A DNA stretch of 54,284 nt from Deltaproteobacteria bacterium (lineage in GTDB: Bacteria; Myxococcota_A; Bradymonadia; REDH01), in the NCBI GenBank assembly GCA_007693585.1, contig REDH01000094.1, forward strand, positions 1-54,284, in the 5' to 3' direction. Positions 26,201 through 33,339 of the stretch are shown here, one piece after another. Numbering within the stretch: position 1 is the first letter of the stretch; each line of letters begins with the position of its first letter. The translations under genes and the position numbers were made by a program. A model generated the notes under the pieces. The model worked only from the letters and a program-made list of their open reading frames with translations, was not told the DNA's origin and made no database searches.

Positions 26201-28736
26201 TGATCTCCACCGCGGGCATCAGGCTCAGGTCCAGCCCCCCGGCGGAGACGGCGAAGCCCCCCGACCGGAACTGCAGCCGCTGCGCGCGGCTCAGGTTGTG
26301 GGAACCGAAACGCCCCCCCACCGCGAACGCACGGCGCTCGTCGTCGGCGCCTTCCCCATCCGCCCGACCCCCGAAGGTCGCCATCGGCCCGTGGCCGGCC
26401 CAGCCGATGCACATGTGCAGATCCGGACGCAGCTCGCTGTAGGCCCCGAGATGATACCCGCTGGCGAACTCGTCGATGTACCGGAAGGCATCCCCGAAGA
26501 AGTCCGCGATGGCGGTGACCACGTCGGCGATGTCCCCGATCGCCTCCGCGAGCTGCTCCACCTCCTCCCCGAGATCCCCGAGCAGCGATCCGAGCCCCTC
26601 GTCCACGATGAAGGACACGACCTGGTCGAGGAACCCGATCTGCTCGAGGAAGAACAGCCCCTGCGCGAGCCCGCTCTCCACCGGGCGCTCGGCGTAGTCC
26701 ACCGCCGCCCAGAACCACACCCCGTCATAGTGTTCCTCGCAGTAGGCATTGCAGCCGCATCGGCTCTGCTGCGACAGGCACCGGAGCGCGGCGAAGTCAC
26801 GACCATCGCTCGCCAGCCCCACCTCGAACAGCGACCGGAACCGCTGTCCCATCCGTTCGAAGATGTTCTCGAATTCCGATGGCAGCCCCTCGAAGACCGC
26901 CCGCAGATTCGCCTCCACCGCATCCACCAGCGCCGTCGCCCGGTTGAACTGCTCCTCCACCCGCGCTCGCACCTGCCCCGGAAGCCCGACCTCGCTCATC
27001 ACGTCCAGAGACAGGAGCTGGCAGAGGAAGCTGGAGTCCACGAGCACCTCGCCTTCCTCGTCCTCCAGCGCAGGAATCCGGCAGTTCTCCATCGACAGGG
27101 AACCCTCGGGCACGCTGTCCCGCACGGCGATGGCGCACGCCTCCGCCTCCTCGAACAGTGCACGACCGGCATCCCGGCTGTCCCGGGCCAGGGCAACGAA
27201 TGCGTTCGCCAGCTCCCGCGTCGCCGTCAGCCCCTCGCCCAGACGGCCACTGAGCGAAGCGAACCGCGCACCGATGCCCTGCACCGTCTCGATGCCATCG
27301 ATCACCGACGCCACATCGGCACCCAGCTCGACCACCGCGTCGATGAGCGCGTCCCACTGGACCTGCGCAAGGGACTCGATGTCCCGCACCTCGGCGAAGA
27401 ACTGCCGCAGCTCCCACGCCCGCTCGAGGATGCTGACCACCGTGGACACCAGCTCCCGCAGATCCCGCACCGCGGCCTCCTCGAGATCGCCAACGAACGC
27501 GCCCCACTCGGTCACCAGCTCCACCAACTCCTCGTCGACGCCGTCGACCAGCTCGAGGAACGCGTCGACCTGCGCCTGCAGATCGCTGACCCGCGCCGGC
27601 AAGCCCTCGCAGGCCTCCACGGCCTCGACCGCTCCCTCGGTCAGCCAGTCCTCCAGCGCGCTCGCGTAGGTCTCCGCCGCCACTTCCACCGACGCCGCCC
27701 AGCCCCGCGCGATCCGCAGGATGTCCAGGGGCAGCGCCAGCGGCGCCTCGAGCGCCTCCGGGGCATCGGGGTCCTCGACCCACGGCGCCGCCCAGGCCCC
27801 CAGGATCTCCGGGCGCAGATCCGTGTTCAGCCAGGACGGACCGGGAACCATCTCCGGACCCACTTCCACACCCAGCAGCGCCAGGATCCAGGCCAGCGCG
27901 GGCCGAAGACCCACCGCCTCGCGAAGACCGTCGCCGTCCACCACCCCGTCCAGCGCTTCCTGCACCTGCCGCTGCGCCGTCTCCAGCACGTCCCCGGGCA
28001 CCCCCTCCGACAGCTCCGACAGCAGCGTGTCCAGCAGGTCATCCAGCAGCTCCTGGGTCCACGCCAGCAACGCCTCGGGAGACGCCTCCTCCGGCAGGCA
28101 CGCGTTCCGGCGACGGTCCTCGGGACCGGTCCCGCACACGCACAGGCCGCTCACGTCGTCGAAGGCCGCACACGTGTCCAGTGACGCCGTCAACCGACGC
28201 GCGAACGCCGAGGGCGACGGGCTCGACATCTGCTCCGAGAACGACGTCAGCGTGGAGGCCAGCAGGGCGAGACTGTCCAGCACGAGGAAGTTGTTCGAGA
28301 TGTAGTCCCAGTCCGGCGCCCGCGTGGTGCTCGCCGCCGTGATCGGTTCCGCCTCCTTGCTGTAGTCGACCGTGACCTCGCGACCGTCGAAGTGGGGGCC
28401 CTCGATCACCCGGCTCCACGTGGGGCGCTCCCGCTCCGGGTCGAAGGACTGGCCCCAGCCGTCCCGCATCGCCACCGGCGGCCGATCCGGATCCGGCGAC
28501 GGAACGAACGCCGCGCAGTACCCCGCCTCCACCTCGTTCTCGAAGTCGTAGTGCGACGTCGCGGTCGCCTGGTGACGCACCGCCGTGCCGGGGTCGTCCA
28601 CCGTCTCCGCGCAGCCCGCCACGACGACCAGGGCGATCAGGGATACCCACCCGAACCCTCCTCCGCGCGGTACGACGCGTGCGGAAGGGGTCCGGTGAAG
28701 CGGGCGGCATGCTGCAACGACATCGGCACGGAACAT
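20217..28736 (-). CDS. Giant Cys-rich lipoprotein; apparent in-frame fusion of two secreted proteins
   Basis: A 2839-residue protein. The signal peptide ends at C42 (VVVAGC). Residues about 100-700 are mainly helical and partly coiled-coil-like. A beta/mixed region follows, with a Cys-rich knot near 1130-1190. Two GACC-type Cys modules (about 2030-2115) come before GC at 2129-2130, a hydrophobic helix and RRRRR: a MYXO-CTERM-like tail, but internal. Immediately after it come a second hydrophobic stretch and a lipobox (LTGAC, C2175). Then follow two GACC modules, RCC1-like repeats (about 2307-2572), four more GACC modules, and a final MYXO-CTERM-like tail (GC at 2797-2798, helix, RRR). ATG 28736 has a GAGGAAAG site. 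The function is unknown; a surface or adhesive role is inferred. Confidence 0.8.
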   Translation of the reverse strand: MFRADVVAACRPLHRTPSARVVPRGGGFGWVSLIALVVVAGCAETVDDPGTAVRHQATATSHYDFENEVEAGYCAAFVPSPDPDRPPVAMRDGWGQSFDPERERPTWSRVIEGPHFDGREVTVDYSKEAEPITAASTTRAPDWDYISNNFLVLDSLALLASTLTSFSEQMSSPSPSAFARRLTASLDTCAAFDDVSGLCVCGTGPEDRRRNACLPEEASPEALLAWTQELLDDLLDTLLSELSEGVPGDVLETAQRQVQEALDGVVDGDGLREAVGLRPALAWILALLGVEVGPEMVPGPSWLNTDLRPEILGAWAAPWVEDPDAPEALEAPLALPLDILRIARGWAASVEVAAETYASALEDWLTEGAVEAVEACEGLPARVSDLQAQVDAFLELVDGVDEELVELVTEWGAFVGDLEEAAVRDLRELVSTVVSILERAWELRQFFAEVRDIESLAQVQWDALIDAVVELGADVASVIDGIETVQGIGARFASLSGRLGEGLTATRELANAFVALARDSRDAGRALFEEAEACAIAVRDSVPEGSLSMENCRIPALEDEEGEVLVDSSFLCQLLSLDVMSEVGLPGQVRARVEEQFNRATALVDAVEANLRAVFEGLPSEFENIFERMGQRFRSLFEVGLASDGRDFAALRCLSQQSRCGCNAYCEEHYDGVWFWAAVDYAERPVESGLAQGLFFLEQIGFLDQVVSFIVDEGLGSLLGDLGEEVEQLAEAIGDIADVVTAIADFFGDAFRYIDEFASGYHLGAYSELRPDLHMCIGWAGHGPMATFGGRADGEGADDERRAFAVGGRFGSHNLSRAQRLQFRSGGFAVSAGGLDLSLMPAVEINMQVDGFKPWNPLRPFGLPLGAGAGAFDDLADNVGALAYMPDGGGSALRDQVESGSLQLVRNLYPVRPADWAPGSGGAGDPDDAANTLWPRLPAGLNLGGTWREVPEWEQRSVAVASFGLNLDFEISESWELPPILLFSTGTVDVTLQPSLGFSFGVEWKHQFNAFMDAFLAAQDANLPEDFRDDGLTWPEDFARDMHAMQAPDVSADNMTAVRLGPFIKADLNLTIGARLIEVILGASMKLELTLKAGGWGGVLDANVALAELMRHTNPDGDATCEPVLSTRSSRSCSSSTWGACATNEDCPAGRYCARGGDDGGGWCMPGCDRTNPCPFGRCEEGICRPPGGYTGFEQDYACEVEEMPTGSCGITVTVLGDALSQTACVDGWTGFDRSSCEALEELLADSRFGPEAVARRLETLDVLAPVRELLLLLGPEQMQQMPPQLEARWSNESCNARDDGFGTPEADLVARGLSSLVAGAIPCSAHGYCLLADGRVHHGLTAWECQVDRFVGAAFVPYHCERDARSHDEIVLGWTGAGCHPLQGGFPSACGCAADADCAEGERCRPDEHPTTGEQMPIGHCVTGPEGTRGSTFSCSASPGPCPAGRVAVAGACLIPCGTDDDCGTDRVCTFPPAFLGAERVPVCRPRGANTVFTEEVAQFVRDADSQYPAHAITSYALASFEQLVTLGLGLTLDLKVRFLRNPLNILDLDDVIDLASNMQAWYQPGLEARYHHECHDGQTREGAAGSDAHLFDPSFSPITNYQPFGTTTGGIADAANAALGATGLRDGRLCAGESGVCRYRGDLEDDGSSPAPANVPIGNTGRSVGEFLDWCAGVMPDEREPDIRESTNEQLTGSIVDTASFTYDLVLDYWQTTELCVGDEPLEEFLGSMFVQGEGPPVLFDGTPNLVPNLDVLTCEYRGRHTDRCSGSDCLFPCGQIIEALGEIWGCMEIAPSGSEDSTMLDASIRALDRNPEHLRRLTEEGFALTLYPDLPPNRRLTTTMLTNRLLNPSVPDHRLRWQLLRPGLFDPDRRIMDIRRIYHDGRHGAEPFSFGDMGTTFAFLYYPGSTGIADPMPEQRADFSAIALLSRNIGLRWHSRFTSCMDERSSRVAEHVCSCTRNSDCTAMDPDAVCSDAYRSVVGRNICVSGSTPLQCSPVRVQLPGEVQECPDAPDRRPRPGGDDPDFGVPGGACCTSIGEVTGCMQVEHQEDCAAVGGTYTPGASCSPAICPGMVDETLGGCCRPDGFCVEAITERMCTEEHEGTFNPGLPCEQCLCAPARIDLGSGDGGCAAAGAPARPLTWMILLLGLLAVRRRRRLAVVAVLAGLAAALTGACAGEPGDVATGPAALPLCGEAVAVVLGQDATMPKDASTGACCVAAGCFPDVPEFVCDMYDGAWHEGTPCDVAASCPTIPEVGACCMEVGGCAAARTERECEALVGTWLPRGTCGACPEGRLRTSCCVGGVWGDVATGDGFACALSEGGVVACFDETGNASIRTPPGVMTAIAAAGEWACAVEARGVVTCFGPGRVPELAPPDRVTHLAMSPTRACTLDEDGSLTCWGRAGSVLTQGELDDRILTDIALDPTGNFLYGVEPDGTILPYLVRRAFSGPLPPFRPRPLTALPLEAIPGQEVFAAHGLVCAVHGETVTCVPDGDAGCEAANGILRPGSLFAPFECTVCGRTPEGALDCIGPVEQPDRLLRGMPPERADSDQGRTCGVLEGGGVTCWNLGDGTGSIIRLMQPPAAGTCVETLLDGCPGTELTDSTCQSPDDPCADLRRGACCTAFECVDGLQATECSLRGGVFNDGMRCNDRIDCPATEAGACCGELPGTCTEEGVDARRCAAAGGTWYPDRTCEDVNSCAPEAGDCCAPVGCFEDVRPSFCASLGGTFVDAGGCAAGVCQQLPERGACCDMATGECHDRLDADACAALSDAAVFTPGLRCGACDCRPVIVGGDDDIGCAASGARPGRGTLPLLLAILAGVAVLRRRSAGRPTAHGTANG

Positions 28737-28817
28737 GGGCTTTCCTCGACGCGCGGGGTGCTGTGGTCTGGTCCGCAGTGGACACCACGCAGCGCCGCTT
28801 GGCAAGCCCGTTTCCCG

Positions 28818-29942
28818 TCAGGCCGCCTGCGGCTCGGCACCCTGCGGGGCACCGGAATCCCACGTCGGCCGACCGGCTCGACCACCGGGCAGGGACAGCC
28901 GCACGATGTTCCGCGCCACGCTCCAGAGCTGACGCGGCAGGGAGCCGGTGTTGTACGCCTGCCCGTACCGTTCGCAGATCTCCCGCATCCGCATGGACAT
29001 GGTGGGATATCGATGCGCCGGAATGTCCGGGAAGAGGTGGTGCTCGATCTGGTGGCTGAGGTGACCGCTCAGGATGTGCATCCAGCGCGGCCCGTCGAAG
29101 TTCACCGACCCGTTGAGCTGACGCAGATACCAGCCCCCGCGGGTCTCGCGCTCCAGCGTCTCCTCCTCGAAGAACGCCACCCCGTCCGGGAAGTGCCCGC
29201 AGAAGATGACCGAGAACGCCCAGACGTTGCGCGTGCCGTTGGCGAGCAGGTTGCCCAGCAGGACGCGCGGCGCGTTCCAGAACGCAAGGACCGGGTAGAA
29301 CACGTAGTCCTTGCCGATCTGCCACCCGGCCTTGCGCAGGAACGGCGACCACCGCGCCCACTTCGATCCGAGCGGCTCCTGCCGGGCCTCCGGGTCCAGA
29401 GGACGCAGGTCATGCATCCCCACCCCCCACTGGAACAGCGCCGCGAGCGCCAACGCGCTGAGCGGCTGCACCAGATGACCCGGCCGCCACGGCTGCTCCG
29501 CCGTCACCCGCAGAAGGTCGTACCCGATGTCCCGATCCTTGCCGAGAATGTTGGTGTACGTGTGGTGCTCGACGTTGTGATAGTGCCGCCAGTTGTCCCC
29601 CGTACACACGTTGTCCCACTCGTAGCGCAGACCCTGGAGCTCCGGATCGCCCGTCCAGTCGTACTGCCCATGCATGACATTGTGGCCGATCTCCATGTTC
29701 TCCAGGATCTTGGCCAGCGCCAGCGCCCCGGCACCTCCGACGAACGTCAGCGGGCCGAAGCCAAAGGCCAGCAACAGGCGACCGGCCGCCTCGGAACGAC
29801 GTTGCAGCCGCATCATCCCGCGAATGTGGTCGACATCCGCCTGACCCAGATCCGCGAGGACCTCGGCCCGAAGGGCATCCACCTCGGCCCCGAAGGCCTC
29901 GATCTCGTCAGCAGTGAGCGGTCTGGATTCAACGGCGTTCAT
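28818..29942 (-). CDS. Membrane fatty-acid desaturase
   Basis: A 374-residue membrane di-iron enzyme that inserts a cis double bond into an acyl chain (acyl-CoA or lipid-bound). The three His boxes are all present: HNVMH (87-91), HNVEHH (122-127), and HLSHQIEHH (294-302). The HQIEHH form is typical of front-end and DesB-like desaturases. Several hydrophobic stretches separate the boxes. The start ATG at 29942 overlaps the stop of the upstream reductase (ATGA), so the reductase and desaturase are co-translated, which fits direct electron supply. The order reductase-desaturase with a divergent TetR gene matches desCB/desT of Pseudomonas aeruginosa. The frame is open further upstream but only inside the reductase gene. 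Confidence 0.92.
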   Translation of the reverse strand: MNAVESRPLTADEIEAFGAEVDALRAEVLADLGQADVDHIRGMMRLQRRSEAAGRLLLAFGFGPLTFVGGAGALALAKILENMEIGHNVMHGQYDWTGDPELQGLRYEWDNVCTGDNWRHYHNVEHHTYTNILGKDRDIGYDLLRVTAEQPWRPGHLVQPLSALALAALFQWGVGMHDLRPLDPEARQEPLGSKWARWSPFLRKAGWQIGKDYVFYPVLAFWNAPRVLLGNLLANGTRNVWAFSVIFCGHFPDGVAFFEEETLERETRGGWYLRQLNGSVNFDGPRWMHILSGHLSHQIEHHLFPDIPAHRYPTMSMRMREICERYGQAYNTGSLPRQLWSVARNIVRLSLPGGRAGRPTWDSGAPQGAEPQAA

Positions 29943-31054
29943 GGCCTCTCCGGGGTCAGGTCGAGTTCGAGATCGGTGCGGGGCACCGACACGCAGAGCG
30001 AGATGTCCTCGTCCGGTCCGTCCGAGACGGCGCCCGTGCGAATGTCCTCCACGACGCCGCGCGACTTGCGACACGTACACGTGCGGCAGATGCCCATGCG
30101 GCATCCGTTCCGCGGGGACAGGCCCGCCTGCTCGAGCTGCTCGAGAAGCGTGCCCTGGCCGGACAGCGTCACCGCGGCGCCGTCCGGCAGCGTCACCCGC
30201 ACCGCTGCCCCCGGCCGCGGTACGGGAACCTCCATCCGGAAGGTCTCCCGGTGCAGCGGACGGCTCGGCTGGACACCGTCCCACCACGCCTGCACGGCAT
30301 CCATCAGCCCCGCGGGGCCACACAGGTAGACATCCCGTGCCGCCGCGTCCGGCACGAGGCCCGCCACGTGCGCAGGGTCGAACCGGCCGGGTCCCCCAGG
30401 ATCGTCGTCCCGCAACACATGCACCCGCAGACCGGGATGGCACGCCTGCAGCGACGCAAGCCGCGACCGGCCGATGACATCCTCGGCACTCCGCACGTGG
30501 TCCAGCACGACAGCATCCGCCAGCCCGCCACGCGCCGCGAGATCATCGAGCATGGACAGGATCGGCGTGATGCCGCTGCCCCCCGCGATGAAGAGCAGCG
30601 GACGGCTCACCCGAACCGGGGCCACGAAGTCCCCCCCGACCCCCTCGAGCCCGATGACGTCCCCCTCCCGGATGTGGTCGTGCAGAAAACCGGACACCCG
30701 GCCGCCGGGAACCCGCTTCACCGTGATCGTCGGATGCGCCGCACCCGGGGCCGAAGAGAGCGAGTAGCACCGCCGCACCCGCACGCCGTCGATCTCCACC
30801 GCGACCGTCACGTGCTGACCCGCCCGATGGCCGGTCCACCGCGCGTTGGGGGCGAGCACGAAGGTGCGCGTGTCGTGCGTCTCGTCGACGATCCGGACGA
30901 CACGGGCCCGCGTCTCCCGCAGGGACGCCGTTGGCGTGAGGTCCCGCAACCACCCCTCGAGCTGACGGTCCAGGAACCACCGGCGCAGCGCCGATCGCCA
31001 GACGGGACGAAGCGCGACCGGGCCGGAAGGAATGCGGGCAATACTCGTTGTCAC
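29939..31054 (-). CDS. Flavin/2Fe-2S reductase supplying the desaturase
   Basis: A 371-residue electron-transfer protein of the ferredoxin-NADP-reductase family with a C-terminal ferredoxin. FAD binding is marked by RCYSLSSAP (R95-P103), NAD(P)H binding by GGSGITP (158-164) and YLCGPAGLMD (243-252). A plant-type 2Fe-2S centre is formed by C318, C323, C326 and C354. It should move electrons from NAD(P)H through FAD and the iron-sulfur centre to the adjacent desaturase, as DesC does for DesB. The start is GTG at 31054. The promoter region contains the inverted repeat at 31112-31131, shared with the divergent regulator. Confidence 0.92.
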   Translation of the reverse strand: MTTSIARIPSGPVALRPVWRSALRRWFLDRQLEGWLRDLTPTASLRETRARVVRIVDETHDTRTFVLAPNARWTGHRAGQHVTVAVEIDGVRVRRCYSLSSAPGAAHPTITVKRVPGGRVSGFLHDHIREGDVIGLEGVGGDFVAPVRVSRPLLFIAGGSGITPILSMLDDLAARGGLADAVVLDHVRSAEDVIGRSRLASLQACHPGLRVHVLRDDDPGGPGRFDPAHVAGLVPDAAARDVYLCGPAGLMDAVQAWWDGVQPSRPLHRETFRMEVPVPRPGAAVRVTLPDGAAVTLSGQGTLLEQLEQAGLSPRNGCRMGICRTCTCRKSRGVVEDIRTGAVSDGPDEDISLCVSVPRTDLELDLTPERP

Positions 31055-31111
31055 GGGATCTCGCTGGCGCCGGGGAAGGCAAGTCTGCTATCTCGCTCCT
31101 TGCAGTGGCGA

Positions 31112-31131
31112 AGGTTACAGAAGCGTAACCT
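31112..31131. promoter_or_regulatory. Perfect inverted repeat, candidate TetR operator
   Basis: AGGTTACAGAAGCGTAACCT has two 7-base arms with a 6-base centre, in the 132-base gap between the diverging reductase and TetR genes. A wider pair, CCTACA (31129-31134) and TGTAGG (31154-31159), partly overlaps it. The location is as expected for a TetR-family operator controlling both directions. Binding is inferred. Confidence 0.6.
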
Positions 31132-31186
31132 ACACGAGAGAAACTTACGCCCCTGTAGGGAGCCTGTCAACCATGAGACGATCACC

Positions 31187-31813
31187 ATGAGACGAACCAA
31201 GCGCCGGATGAGCGCCTCGGAGCGCCGCGCGCAGCTCATCGAGGTCGGCAAGGCCGTGTTCGCGGAGCAGGGGTACGAGGCGACCAGCGTCGAGGAGATC
31301 GCCGCACGGGCGAAGGTATCGCGCCCCGTGCTCTACGAGCACTTCGGCGGCAAGGAGGGGCTCTATGCGGTCATCATCGACCGCGAGATGGAGCGGCTCA
31401 TCGGCGCCATCACGGACGCCATCTCAACGGGCTCAGCCCGCGAGCGCAGCGAGCAGGCCGTGATCGCCATGATGACGTGCATCCGGGACGACCCGGACGG
31501 ATTCTCCGTGCTGTGGCACGACGCCCCGACGTCGGTCTCGGGCGGCCAGCTCTCGAGCCTGCTCGCGATCGTGGCCGAGCGCGTCGGCGAGGTGTTCAGC
31601 GCCGCGTTCCGCGAGGCGGGATACGACGTACGGCTTGCGCCGATGTATGCCCAGGCGCTGATCGGCATGGTGACGTTCGTCGGCGCATGGTGGATGGAGA
31701 ACCGCCAGGTGCCGGTCGACAAGGTGGCCACCCACCTCCACGCGCTGGCGTGGATGGGCCTGCGCCACCTCCCGGCGAAGCCGCACCCGGTCAGGGTACC
31801 GAAGCAGCCCTGA
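31187..31813 (+). CDS. TetR-family regulator, DesT-like by position
   Basis: A 208-residue transcription factor. The N-terminal HTH (about 33-52) reads TSVEEIAARAKVSRPVLYEHF, a textbook TetR recognition helix ending in YxHF. The C-terminal ligand domain is mostly helical. It is divergent from the reductase/desaturase operon, as desT is from desCB in Pseudomonas aeruginosa, where the regulator senses acyl-CoA saturation. A similar membrane-lipid control role is inferred here. The start ATG 31187 follows an out-of-frame near-copy (ATGAGACG occurs twice, 14 bases apart), which could confuse gene callers. Confidence 0.88.
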   Translation: MRRTKRRMSASERRAQLIEVGKAVFAEQGYEATSVEEIAARAKVSRPVLYEHFGGKEGLYAVIIDREMERLIGAITDAISTGSARERSEQAVIAMMTCIRDDPDGFSVLWHDAPTSVSGGQLSSLLAIVAERVGEVFSAAFREAGYDVRLAPMYAQALIGMVTFVGAWWMENRQVPVDKVATHLHALAWMGLRHLPAKPHPVRVPKQP

Positions 31814-31895
31814 CCGGCGCGGCGGCCCCGCTGCACGCGGGGCGGCCACGCACGGGCTTCCTGCACGGTTCCCACGCCCGCCGCTGCGCACACCT

Positions 31896-32045
31896 CGTCA
31901 CCCGGACGTGCGTCACCTGGTCGAGGGTGAACCCCACCTTCAGCGTCATCCGGACGTGCGTCACACCTGGTCGAGGGTGAACCCCACCTTCAGCGTCATC
32001 CGGACGTGCGTCACCTAGTCGAGGGTGAACCCCACCTTCAGCGTC
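31896..32045. repeat. Tandem copies of the dodecin gene 3' end
   Basis: A unit of 48-50 bases, containing the last codons of dodecin, occurs with starts at 31921, 31971 and 32019, plus a partial left copy from 31896. The copy at 32019 belongs to the gene. In the gene copy the stop is TAG; the spare copies read CAG at that place. Confidence 0.9.
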
Positions 32046-32221
32046 ACCTGAAAGTGAGCCACCTTGCCCTGCTCGATGTGGCCCCGCGTCTCGACAACCT
32101 CGAACCAGCGCATGTTGCGCACGCTGGAGGCCGCCTTCGACAGCGCGTTCCGGATCGCCGCGTCCGTGCCTTCCGGCGAGGACCCGACCAGCTCGACAAC
32201 CTTGTAGACATGATCCGTCAT
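32015..32221 (-). CDS. Dodecin (flavin-storage protein)
   Basis: A 68-residue protein that matches dodecin along its length: [12 protein letters not shown] at the start, AIRNALSKA helix, then [15 protein letters not shown] and [12 protein letters not shown] at the end. Dodecins form hollow dodecamers that bind riboflavin or FMN pairs, with the Trp (W39) stacking on the flavin, and often store or buffer flavin or CoA. Length is normal. ATG 32221 is preceded by GGGAGAGAG. The 3' end is duplicated downstream. The start nearly abuts the divergent methyltransferase gene. Confidence 0.93.
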   Translation of the reverse strand: MTDHVYKVVELVGSSPEGTDAAIRNALSKAASSVRNMRWFEVVETRGHIEQGKVAHFQVTLKVGFTLD

Positions 32222-32315
32222 GGATGCTCTCTCCCTGTGTTTCGGCAAACGCCCGCCGCGACCCTCGTGTCTCTCCGTGTGGGGGCGATGGCCTCCCGAC
32301 GCAACCGCGACCCCC

Positions 32316-33167
32316 ATGCCGTCCGTCCCTCACCCCATCCCCTACCAGGGCAGCAAGCGACGCCTCGCCCCCCGGATCCTCAAGCACGTCCCCGCGCGCG
32401 TGGACCGGCTCATCGAGCCGTTTGCCGGCTCCGCCGCCCTCTCCCTCGCCGCCGCCTCGCACCAGCGCGCCGCGTCCTTCCTCCTCGGCGACAGCCTCCC
32501 CGACCTCGCCGCGCTCTGGCAGGCGATCCTCGACCACCCCGAACACCTCGCCGACGACTACGCCCGCCTCTGGCACGCCCAGCACGACGACCCGCACGCC
32601 TTCTACGACGACGTGCGCGCCACCTGGAACCGCCAGGGAGGCCCCGCGCGCCTGCTCTTCCTCCTCGCCCGCTGCGTCAAGAACGCCGTCCGATTCAACG
32701 CCGACGGCGCCTTCAACCAGTCCCCCGACCACCGCCGCCGCGGGACCCGCCCCGAACGCATGCGCCAGCACCTCCTCGGCGCCCACGCCCTCCTCCACGG
32801 CCGCACCCGCGCCGTCGCCGCCGACTACGCCGAGCTCCTCGCCGAGGCGCGGACCACGGACCTCGTCTACCTCGACCCCCCGTGGGAGGGAACCAGCACC
32901 CACCGCGACCCCCGATACCACCAGGGACTCGACCGCCCCCGCTTCCTCCGCGACATCGAGTCCCTCCTCGACCGCGGCGTCCCCTTCCTCATCAGCCTCG
33001 ACGGACGGCTCGGCTCCCGCACCTACGGCCAGCCCCTCCCCGACTCCCTCGGCCTCACCCGCCTCGAGCTCCCCGCCGGACGCTCCAGCCAGGCCACCCT
33101 CCACGGCTCCACCGCCCGCACCATCGAATCCCTCTACCTCTCCCCCAGCCTCGCCCGCCATCACTGA
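32316..33167 (+). CDS. D12-class N6-adenine DNA methyltransferase (DPPW)
   Basis: A 283-residue enzyme of the Dam/MboIIA-D12 type. [13 protein letters not shown] at the N terminus and EPFAGSAAL (34-42) form the SAM-binding region; DPPW (187-190) is the catalytic motif. The expected reaction is methylation of adenine N6 in a short DNA site. No restriction enzyme is nearby, so it looks like an orphan methylase or one acting in regulation. An alternative start at 32220 would add 32 residues and overlap the dodecin start codon; I chose 32316 because PIPYQGSK is the usual N terminus. Codons are strongly C-ending, in contrast to the second D12 enzyme at 46.2 kb. Confidence 0.87.
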   Translation: MPSVPHPIPYQGSKRRLAPRILKHVPARVDRLIEPFAGSAALSLAAASHQRAASFLLGDSLPDLAALWQAILDHPEHLADDYARLWHAQHDDPHAFYDDVRATWNRQGGPARLLFLLARCVKNAVRFNADGAFNQSPDHRRRGTRPERMRQHLLGAHALLHGRTRAVAADYAELLAEARTTDLVYLDPPWEGTSTHRDPRYHQGLDRPRFLRDIESLLDRGVPFLISLDGRLGSRTYGQPLPDSLGLTRLELPAGRSSQATLHGSTARTIESLYLSPSLARHH

Positions 33168-33339
33168 GGACGCCCGCAGGGCTCCGTGCCCGCCACGCGA
33201 AGCGCCCCACCCGCCCGTGCCCCGGAACCCGACGCGACGGACGTCCCCGACGCGCGTGCACCCGCCCCCCGACCATGGCATGCTCGGGCCACCCAGCCCG
33301 CGCACACCGCGCGCCCCGGCACCCCACGAGGTCCGCGCC

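Noticed and set aside
21597-28184. 2195-residue open frame on the plus strand opposite the giant gene
   Set aside because: No start context, no domains, Arg/His/Pro-rich composition typical of an antisense shadow in GC-rich DNA; the minus strand has signal peptides, Cys modules and RCC1-like repeats.
31896-32045. CRISPR-like direct repeats
   Set aside because: Units are contiguous copies of a gene end with no unique spacers, and no cas genes are present.
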